Below are positions 55,033 to 64,000 of a stretch of 64,000 nucleotides of DNA, one piece after another. The translations under genes and the position numbers were made by a program. Positions within the stretch are counted from its first letter, which is position 1, and every line of letters begins with the position of its first letter. Source of the DNA: Aquatica leii (taxonomy: Eukaryota; Arthropoda; Insecta; Coleoptera; Lampyridae). The stretch lies in NCBI GenBank assembly GCA_035610365.1, contig CM069439.1, forward strand, positions 17,497,533 to 17,561,532, given 5' to 3'. The notes under the pieces are model-generated. The model was not told the origin of the DNA, did no database searches, and saw nothing but the letters and a program-made list of their open reading frames with translations.

Positions 55033-56963
55033 ATGGATATTTCGCAGCCGATCGATTTGAATTTGAAAGGGTAAGGTTATTCTTAGGCTAATCGTAATAT
55101 TACTGAAATTAGTAAATTTTTATTCTAACTAGATGTAATAATGATACCGCATTTGTGAAATTGTTAATTTATATACAGGGTTTTTGAAAATTACTGACAA
55201 AGTTAGGTGTTCCAAATATGGCCCAATAGGCAAATTCGCAAAATTTATTCTTGAATCTTAATTTTAGTAATCTGATTTTTTTTATAGGGGATTAACCTTA
55301 AATGAATTACTTGAAGAGTTAGAAGACGTGCATAATTCAGATTTACCTAGTAATATTGAAATTATATTAATTCCTCCAGAAAATGAAGTTGTAACAGACG
55401 AAGATTCAGGTGACGAGGATAACTTATCAATAAATAATTTACCACGTTCTCAAATTAATACTATTGCGGAATTAAATTATGATATAGAACAACAAGATAC
55501 TGAAATTGAAGACCCCGAAGACAATATTCCGTTAAGCGAAATAAGAACAAAACTAAAGAAAACGGTAATATCAAAAAGAAAATATGTGTGGTCAGATGGT
55601 GAAATAAATTCACAAAATGTAAAATGGCCTTTAATAAATTCCGCTTCAAATCAGAATACCCCTCTGGAACTCTTTAATTTATTTTTTGATGATGGCGTTT
55701 GGGAACATTTAGTCATACATACGAATTTATATTTATCAAGAAAAAATAAAAAAGCGGATATTACAATTGACGAATTACAACGATTTATTAGTATATTACT
55801 TTTAAGTGGCTCATCATCAGTTAGTTTCAGCCGCTAGATCGTTTTGAATTAATTTTTTCAAATTTTCACTGTTGTGATAACGAGAACTTAGATTTGTCCG
55901 ATAGATTTGCTAAAGTAAGACCAATGATCAATATGCTAAACAAGAAATTTCAAGATCATGCACCTCATGTACAAAATCATAGCGTCGACGAGTCCATGAT
56001 TCCATACTATGGAAGGCACCCTACAAAGCAGTTTATTAGAGGGAAGCCTATTCGGTACGGATACAAATTTTGGATTGGCTGTACAAACAAAGGGTATGTA
56101 ATATGGATTGAACCTCATCAAGGAGCACAAAGCATTATAAAGGAGGAATATAAGACCTTTGACTTGGGACCCTCAGTTATATTAGAATATGCAGATGTTT
56201 TACTTTTACTTGGAAAATATCCATACCATTTGTTTTTTGACAACTTTTTTACTACGATTCCTTTATTATGCAGACTTTTAGAAATTGGAATAAGTGGCAC
56301 TGGGACCGTCAGAGAGAATCGACTCCGCCAATGTCCAATAATGAGCAAGGATCTGATGAAAAAAGAGTGTAGAGGCTTTTTTAAATATAAAGTGACTGAA
56401 AAAATACTATAATAACCCTAAGATGGAACGATAACAATATAGTAAATATTGCGTCGAATTCATTATCAGCCTATCCATTAAAAAAAGTATCAATATATGA
56501 TAAAAAGAATAAAAAACGTATTCCTGTAGACCAGCCAAATATCGTTGCTATATACAATAGCAATATAGGAGAAGTAGACCGAGTGGACGAAAATATAAGC
56601 ATGTACAGGATCGGTATAAGAAGAAAAAAATGATACATGCCGATTTTAAATTATTTATTAGATTTGTCTGTTCAAAATGCGTGGCAATTACACCGTCACC
56701 AAAACGGAAAATTAGATCAAGTCTCCTTTAGAAGAAGAATTGTTTTAAGTCTAATGCAAAGTCCTAACCGAAGTTTCCGTAAAAGAAGCAGACCTTCAAA
56801 TTTAGAAAACGCAGGCCGACGATATGATCGAATGGATCATTACATAACAAATCAAGAAAATAGAACTAGGTGCCGAATTTGTCACAAAAAGGTTCCAACA
56901 AAATGTTCAAAATGTGATGTTGTTCTTCATATAAACTGTTTCATACAATATCACACAGAATAA
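55033..56963 (+). pseudogene. Second piggyBac-like transposase with a predicted intron
   Basis: A start at 55033 (MDISQPIDLNLKG) joins by a GT/AG intron (55071-55287) to a long frame: acidic N-terminus (DEDSGDEDNLS), then GVWEHLVIHTNLYL. After a small deletion near 55830 come RFELIFSNFHCCDNENLDLS, HSVDESMIPYYGRHPTKQF (first Asp), HLFFDNFFTT (second Asp) and GEVDRVDENISMYRIG (third and fourth positions). A cysteine-rich C-terminal domain follows (CRICHKKVPTKCSKC, CFIQYH). Breaks lie near 55837, 56412 and 56633. The catalytic residues survive. It is a different family from the 9-kb element, and the TTAA ends were not found. Confidence 0.82.
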
Positions 56964-57532
56964 ATAATCTGTATGTACCTATTTATTTAATAAATGTTGC
57001 AGTTGTTTCTTACATTATACATTTTTTGCATATAAATAAAGATTAAATATCTATATTACTGTGGTTTAAATAAACAAATTACATAAACAAATACACATTT
57101 TTTATTTTGTTATTAAATGTCGCATATATGCCGACTGTCGCATAATAGGAACACCAGGTTTAACATAGTTTAAATTATTCAAAAACAAAAATTAATAATT
57201 TTATGAAAATTTCAAAACTAAACAGTACCCTTTAAAACCACAAATTATAAAAAAATTGAAAAAAAAATTTTCAGGCATATCTGGGTTAAAATAGTTTAGG
57301 ATGTAGTAATAAATTTGTACTACTTAAAAAGGTGAAACTTAATGCATTTTTTTAACATTTTTCTTATTTAAACTCGATTTTAACTACTTAAGACATAGTA
57401 ATATATGCAAATAAGTGTAGTTACGATGTAAAACAAACCATTTAAACATTTAAATGCCTTAAAAGTAATTTGAAAAAGGGTAATAAATGTATACTTGTCA
57501 AAAAAGTATAACTTATTGCATTCAGGCCCGCG

Positions 57533-60500
57533 CCGTACATAAGGGCAAAGTCGTGTGGTGCAAAACTCAAACTCAAAACTCAAAAGTAAAAAAAAAAAGA
57601 TAAAGCAACAAACATTGTCAAAACAGAATTTATAATGATAAAAAACCAGTAAGGAATTGCTAGCTATTACATTGTTTTTTATTTGTGAAATTTTTTATTT
57701 TTACTCTTTGAGACGAATCACTTCTCGAAAATAATATATTTTCCAAATGAAAGTACGCAATAATAGGATTTATTCGATCAAATACGTAATACGTAACATG
57801 ATAACATGAATTGTGTGAACTCAAATAAATCTGATTTTATTCATGTTTGAGCTTGAAATTTGGCTTGCAACGAGACAACGAGCGAACAAGTGTTTTTTTC
57901 CTGTCTGAGCTTGCAATGTACGAAACTTTATACATATATTTAAGCGCTGCATCGGTCGCGATTTTATTTATTGCCTGATGTCCGATCGATTATTAACTTA
58001 GCGAAGTGAAAAGGTGCATGGGGTAAAAGATATCTGCTTCTGAAACTTTAGTTTTTTGTAGTTTTACAGACTTTATAGTGATGTGTTTTGTGTTGTGAAT
58101 TTAACTGAGTTCATCTAAAATTTATTTTTTATTTTAGATTTATTAAAACATTAAAAGCCAAAAACTTGCATCTCAAAATTCCTTTTATATTTGATTAAAT
58201 AAACATCATTGTTAATTAAAGTAAATTCAACAGAATAATTGATAAGCACTAATATTACTATTTATAAAAATTTATAAATTTTGAGAAAATACTTTCGAGT
58301 TTGAGTTTAAGACGTCAAAACATTTCCATTTTTCATGAATAATTTGTCCATTTGTTTACTTACGTATTAATTTCTATACAGTATACAATAATACAGCTGA
58401 ATCCCAATATTCTAAACCTGTGCTTGAAACAAGTATCAGCAGCAGACAAGAAACTGATCTTCTAGAAAGCAATCCATCAGAATCTTCAAGATCCGCTGAT
58501 AGTGAGAAATCAACACCTTCAAAAATCACCAGAACGGAAAATATGAGTCAACTTTCGAAAGATGCTGCACTATGGCCAAAGAAATTAGGTCCTAATAATA
58601 TTCAAGAATTAGTAGAACGTGCTCATTATCAAAACAAAAAGGATATTTATCCAAGAGATAGTTCGGAGTCGGGGTGTAAGTTTTCCAATAGTTACTTCTT
58701 TAGAATTATACCGAACAAAGAAAAAATTGAGCGTTTTTGGTTGTTGTATTCCGAAACAAAAAATTCACTTCACTGCTTCTGTTAAAAAATTTTTAATGAC
58801 AGCGATTTGAAATCTGTTCGCCTTAGTGATGAATCTGGTTACAATGACTGGCAGCATTTAAGTGAACATTTAAACATTTATGAAAAGAGCAAGTTACATA
58901 TCGAAAATGTTCTAAAATTGCTAGATCTTTCTAACCGTTTTAATTAAAAAAAATAATTGATTCTGAAATTCAGAATGTAATAAGCAGAGAAACTAAATAC
59001 TGGTAAGCCGTTATAGAAAAAATTTTCTACGTGATTCAGTTTTTGGGTCAGCAAAATTTCTTTTGTCGGCGTTAGAGAAAAAAAGGCTTAAATATCAACG
59101 ATTTGCGGGGTCAGGTTTACGACAATGGAGCAAATTGCGTGGTAGGCATAATGGTCTACAAAAAAAATTTTGGATTTCAATCCGCTAACTTTCTTTGTTC
59201 CTTGTTGCAATTATACCCTAAATTTAGTCGTCAATGATGCCGCAAAATCAAATACTTTGAGCATCAATTTTTTTCTTTAGTTCAAGAACTGGTTGTATTT
59301 TTTTCAGCTTCTACTAAACGCTGGTCAATTCTGAAGTCTAATTTATCTAATGTAACAAATTTAACTTTAAAACCTTTATCGGATACTCGATGGTCTAGTA
59401 GAATAGATGCAATAACTCCTTTAAGGTATCAACTTGGGGAGGTTTATGATGCTCTGTTTGAAATAAGCGAAGGAAACTTTGAAAATAACGTAAAAAATTT
59501 GGCTGCATCGTTGGCCAAAAAATTGCAAAACTTTGAGTTCATTTGCATTCTTATATTGTGGTATAATATTTTAAGTAAAGTTAACATTGTTAGTAAATTA
59601 TTCAAAAACCGAACTTTGATGTTGCTCAGTGTTGTAATCATTTAAATAATGTTTTGAAAGCTTATCGCTCCGATACAGGTTTTAATGATCTATTGATTGA
59701 TGCTAAAGAAATAGCATCCAGCTTAAACATAGAACTTAAATTCAAAAAACAAAGAGGTCTTAGGCCGCGAAAAATTAAAAAAAAACATTTTGATTATGAA
59801 TATGACGAGGAATCGATCCACGACGAAACTTTAAAGTTCAAAGTTGATTGTTTTTTTAATGCTCTAGCTGTAATCATAACATCAGTGGATGAGAGATTCC
59901 AATTACTTTCTTCTTACTCTAATAATTTTGCGTTTTTATGGAATATTGATAAATTTAAAAATTATTCTGAAAACGAACAATTTAGAATTATGTCAAAAAG
60001 TTGAAAATTTATTAAACGACAAAATTTGCAATGAACGAGACATAACTGCCGTGGAACTTGTTAAAGAATTGCAATATTTAGAAAATTTTGATGAAAAAGT
60101 TATTACGTCTCCAGAAGAAACTTTAAATTATATAACAATTAACAACTTAGTGGATTCTTTTCCTAATACGAGCATAATACTTCATATTTTATTAACAATG
60201 CCGGTTTCTGTTGCTACCGCAGAACGATCTTTTTCAAAACTCAAAATAATAAAAAATTATTTAAGATCGACCGACTAAGTAATCTTGCTATCATTTCAAT
60301 AGAAACGGACCAGCTAAAAGAATTACACACCGAAGATTTCATTAAACAATTTGCAAAAATTAAAGCACGGAAAGCTCGATTCACTTAGCTAAAATATTAA
60401 TAACAATACCTAATACCTGGATATTAACCTTTAAAAGATGATATGCTGCATTATTAAAATAATATATTGTTTTGTGTTTATTTGTCGATCAGTTTCGTCC

Positions 60501-60845
60501 TGTAATATATAAACTAGTATTTTTATTGTTTTAAATATTTCTTGTGGTTATGTATCATATATTACATTTGAAGCTAAAATAGAAAAAATTTGAGTTGTAA
60601 TACTGTTAGAATATATTTCTGTAAGTTTATAACTATGTTATGTACCTCAATGAAAAAATACTTGTATGGCTTATGGCTTGTACTTGTAAAATATAAAAAT
60701 GAAAATACTTTTAAAAATCATTTTTCAATAGTGGATAATAATACCTAACTTAACCCGTATCTGTACTCCCATATGAACGTAATACAAATTTGGGGCGTTA
60801 TTTTAATTTTGCACAAGATCGCCAAAAGTGCTAGGTGTGGGCCTG
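57533..60845 (+). mobile_element. hAT element copy B (TTF/DUF4371 type), internally deleted
   Basis: It starts CAGGCCCGCGCC and ends GGTGTGGGCCTG; copy A has the same ends. The flanking octamers ATTGCATT (57525-57532) and GTAGCATT (60846-60853) share six of eight bases and sit one monomer apart in the satellite, confirming the boundaries. The length is 3313 bases. Relative to copy A the transposase has lost the part between the DUF4371 start and the middle of the catalytic domain. Confidence 0.9.
58420..60388 (+). pseudogene. TTF-type hAT transposase, copy B
   Basis: N-terminal TTF-finger region (IYPRDSSESGCKFSNSYFFR, HCFC where copy A has CFRC) with a stop instead of the following codon. 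Then VIQFLGQQNF is joined directly to LLSALEKK...INDLRGQ, skipping the segment that copy A still shows at 36.9-37.05 kb. Afterwards come LVVFFSASTKRWSILKSNLS, PLSDTRWSSRIDAIT and the C-terminal signature TMPVSVATAERSFSKLKIIK. Disrupted by stops and frameshifts. The C-terminal half is better preserved than in copy A. Confidence 0.82.
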
Positions 60846-61429
60846 GTAGCATTTTCTAATATTTTAGCCCGAAATTAAATTCTTAAGTCATGGTAATAAA
60901 TGAACAAAAGCATTGTTATGATGTAAAACAAATAATTTAAACATTTAACAGCATTAAAAGTGTGATGGGAAGAAGAAATAAATTTATACTTGTCAAAGAA
61001 GTGTAACTTATTGCATTTTTTAACGTTTTTAAATATATACACACGATTTTAGCTTCTTAAAACATAGTAATAAATGCAGCTAACAATTGTTACAATGTAA
61101 AACAAATTTAAAAACATTAAATGCTGGTTGGGATAAGACAATAAATTTGTACTTGTCGAAAAAGTATAACTTATTGCATTTTTTAACATTTTTACTCTTG
61201 ATTTTAAATTCTTAAGACATGGAAATTAATGCAGAAAGCCATTGTTATAATGTAGAACAAATCATTTTACCATTCAACTGCATTAAAAGTGGTTTGGGGA
61301 CGGCTAATAAATTTATACTTGTCAAAAAAGTGTAACTGATTGTGTTTTTTAACGTTTTTAGCTACTTATACTCGATTTAACTTCTTAAGACATGGTAATA
61401 AATGCAGATAATGATTTAAACATTTAAAT

Positions 61430-62990
61430 GAATTAAAATTGATTCGAGAGAGAGTAACTAATGCTAATTTGGCTGGTGTAGGTTCCAGAACGTCTTTCTA
61501 TAGGAATTACTATTCGCAGCAGAAAACAAAGCTGCGTTTACTAGTAAATTGCTCATATGAATATGCAACTTAGATAAAAAAAAGATCAAGAAACAGTGAC
61601 GTTGCGGCTCAAGATATCATTTTAATCAGACAAAGGTTGTTCTTTCACTTGGTTCTTTCAGGGAATGTTTTATTGAGGGAATGTCCCAGTTCTCAGTGAT
61701 AGGAGTACCGATAAAAACAATAATTTCCAAAGTGGTTGATAGGTACAAGTGCGATCCACTCCATAATTCATGAGCTTGATAGTAAAACAAAATACTGTAG
61801 TTAGTAATTCTCTTTATCAGACAAACAAAAAATTTCAGTTATTAATGAATATAATAGATACTCAACGAAACTTTCGAAAAGTACTTTAGTGCCCAAGTTT
61901 TCTCTGTAGTCAAAAACGCAACACTTACAATAGCTACCTGCTCAAAAATAGTAACAAAATTTATCAGTTTTAATTAATATTTAAGAATAGTAAAATTTGA
62001 ATCTAAAAAATATAAATTTAGACCAATTGAGTAAAGGAAAATTAACTGATTAGGTCGCCACACTTAATCATGCGATACTTGAATCTTTAACACTTAATTT
62101 TCTGTTCACATGCAAAACATTATTTTAAAATACAATTTGTCTTTAATATGCTACAGCTGTTTCCGTCGTAGATATATGTTTCCATACTAGCATCGAATAA
62201 TAAATATTATATTCATATAAGGAGCGTTAATAAAATAAACGAGGACAATGGACTGTTTCGCGATCTTAGATATAAAAATTGATATAAGCGATGTAATTTG
62301 ATCTTCTCTATTGGATATAATGTAATAATCTACACATGGGCGACATGCGACGAAGAAAAACCACATGATTTTATTCGTGTGTACACCCAAACAAATACAA
62401 ATATAAAGAAAACACTAAATGTCTACACTCAATTATTTTGTCGCGGCGTTAAACAAATAAATATATGTTTAATTTACTTTTTAGATTAGTTAAAAACCGA
62501 GAAAACGTAATTAGTATATACAGACTTCGTGCTGGCATTAATTTAGAAAATGTAAACGTATATAATTAAAGAGAAGCAGGTTGATATTAAACAGAAAAAC
62601 AAGAAAATATTTTTGTATTTATTTTCTCAGCTCATTAAAGCAACCAATTAAGGCAATTGTATATATAAATTAAACAATTACGTAGGAAGATATACTCAAT
62701 AAAATACAAAAAATATTTTTCTTAACATAAAATTCTTATGTTTCAATAATAAACGATATTTAAGTTTTATATATAATCAGATCCTTTCCTGCCCCGTAGA
62801 CTTTTAAGGTGCCTTACAATCTAGTTACAAAAAATGATAAAATAAAAAGATTCTTAATTTACGTTAATAATTTTTCCTTAACTAAACTAGCAACTTATGT
62901 ATGTACCAAATCCTTTAGTTTAACAATACCTAATTAAAATAAAAAATAAATTTTATAAAAGTATAATACATATGACAACATAATAAATAT
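61430..62990. other. AT-rich stretch without recognisable genes
   Basis: Downstream of the satellite array I see no supported ORF, RNA gene or repeat up to the start of the RTE-like element. Short open frames near 62187-62489 have no recognisable content. Confidence 0.4.
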
Positions 62991-62998
62991 ACCCATAC

Positions 62999-64000
62999 TC
63001 ATTTGCTTTCTAAGCTATATACAAATTTTGCCCAATCTTTTTTGTTAGTAGCCAAGGTTACTATTTCTGCTATCTGCTGGTTCCATGTTGTAATTGGTCG
63101 TCCTCTTGATTTCTTTCTTTTCTTTGCATTTCCCATACTTTCCTTACAGGTCTCTCTGTATTCATACGGATGTGTCCATACCATCTGAGATGGCATCTTT
63201 CAATATACTCGTGTATTGCTTGTACTTTCAATATTTCCCTGATGTTATCATTTCTGATCTTGTCCTTTCTTGTTACATTTATTATTTTTCTCAAAAATTT
63301 CATCTACATACTCTGAATTTTGCTTCTCACCTTTTTTGTTAGAATCCAAGTTTCGCATCCAAACGTCAATATAAGGATTAAAACTGTCTTATATACATTT
63401 ATCTTGGTTTTTAATGTTACCTCCTTTTTCCCTAGGAAACTGTTTTTTATTGTATGGTACACATTTGCAGCACTTTCTATTCTTGCATTTATTTCCGTGT
63501 CTTGATGTCCCTTGCTGTTAACATGCACTTATAGGTGATTACCTGTTCTATTGGTTTCCCATTTATGGAAATATTTATAGTAGTGTCCGGTTCTCCGCTG
63601 ACCATAACTTTAGTTTTTTGTTCACTCACTTTTAGTCCTTTTTCTGCCAGTTTGTTAACCCAGATGTCTATATTCCTTTGAATGTCACTTTCACTTTTAG
63701 CAAACACAACTATATCGTCGGCAAAGACACATTCAGTAATCCATACCGGTTCCATATTTCTATGGCCTACGTAGAATTTACTTGCTTCTCTTTTTGTTTC
63801 TTTAATGACATCATCTAGTACTATATTAAACAACATTGGGCTTATGACTCCTCCTTGCCGTATACCTTCGCTCACCGGAAAATCTTTTGAAAGCATGTTG
63901 TCTGTTCTAACGAAGTTTCTATTGTTCCTGTATAAACTCATAATTGCTTGTGAATCAATTATTGATTTCTCATTTCTACTGCACACTTCTCTTGTATAAT
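62999..64000 (-). mobile_element. RTE-like non-LTR retrotransposon, cut by the window edge
   Basis: The - strand encodes a reverse transcriptase from the right edge: GIRQGGVISPMLFNIVLDDV, then VFADDIVVFAKSESDIQ (catalytic FADD), NKLAEKGLKVSEQKTKVM, KKEVTLKTKINVYKTVL, FGCETWILTKK and a C-terminal region with HLRWYGHIRMNTERP and RGRPITTWNQQIAEI. This arrangement fits RTE-type LINEs of arthropods. Frame changes occur near 63500, 63300 and 63190. The last stop is near 62999, and the element's 5' part lies beyond 64000. Confidence 0.82.

Larger units (their letters stand above)
57170..61425. repeat. Tandem array of about 165-base monomers, split by hAT copy B
   Basis: Monomers contain TTCTTAAGACATGGTAATAA, ATGTAAAACAAAT, AATTTATACTTGTCAAAAAA and TATAACTTATTGCATTTTTT. 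The marker ATTGCATT occurs at 57525, 60846 (as GTAGCATT), 61010, 61173 and about 61339, giving spacings of 163-166 bases once the hAT element is removed. A more diverged unit begins near 57290. At least five units are present. It is a satellite-like array with no coding content. Confidence 0.8.

Noticed and set aside
63003-63999. Several + strand frames of 60-82 residues
   Set aside because: They are shadows of the RTE-like reverse transcriptase encoded on the - strand.
1-64000. CRISPR arrays, bacterial operons, prophage or tRNA genes
   Set aside because: No regularly spaced direct repeats with unique spacers, no ribosome-binding-site/operon layout and no convincing cloverleaf were seen; intron-containing genes show this is eukaryotic DNA.

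Overview
This window is eukaryotic nuclear DNA and very probably from an insect. It is AT-rich. The host genes have short introns (about 50-60 bases) with GT...AG ends. The repeats are of kinds typical of arthropods: piggyBac, hAT, pogo/Tigger, mariner/Tc1, R1-like and RTE-like LINEs, and Penelope-like elements. No feature identifies the species.

Host genes lie mainly in the first 26 kb. A five-exon + strand gene (3406-5336) encodes a 493-residue protein with paired CxxC motifs that I cannot name. A terminal exon of an unidentified - strand gene (5476-5852) faces it tail to tail. FKBP2, an ER-lumen prolyl isomerase ending in RDEL, is on the - strand (6135-6678). It is head-to-head with an OSBPL5/8-type oxysterol-binding-protein-related gene on the + strand (7551-26046; 14 exons, 838 residues; PH domain, lipid-transfer ORD domain, C-terminal membrane anchor). 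The two genes share a divergent intergenic region of about 870 bases. Farther right, the only host coding sequence I can support is the last exon of a GPI-anchored Ly6/uPAR-type protein (43410-43723, - strand).

Most of the rest is mobile DNA. Intron 2 of the ORP gene holds a bounded piggyBac element (8742-11146, TTAA on both sides). It also holds an old hAT element (about 11698-17026) that was itself invaded by an LTR-like block and by a pogo-type MITE. Intron 12 holds an R1-like LINE (- strand) and a retrocopy of ribosomal protein S15a. From 27 to 35 kb there is a rearranged R1-like copy, MITE, mariner and Tc1 remnants, and a pogo/Tigger element.

The clearest insertion record is at 35.3-42.4 kb. 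A TTF/DUF4371-type hAT element there was entered by a 5'-truncated LINE and by a second hAT of GTF2IRD2 type, each with recognisable target duplications. A sister copy of the outer hAT sits at 57.5-60.8 kb inside a tandem array of about 165-base monomers. Between 45 and 55 kb there are several Penelope-like fragments. They carry hammerhead-ribozyme-like cores, and two carry TATA plus initiator promoters in direct repetition. A second piggyBac transposase follows (55.0-57.0 kb), and an RTE-like reverse transcriptase runs off the right edge.

I found no new multi-gene system. The observations most worth following up are the displaced fragment of ORP exon 10 at 42.79 kb, the repeated ribozyme/promoter modules of the Penelope-like elements, the datable nested insertions, the uncharacterised CxxC gene, and two blocks built from short GGAC/GTCC palindromes.
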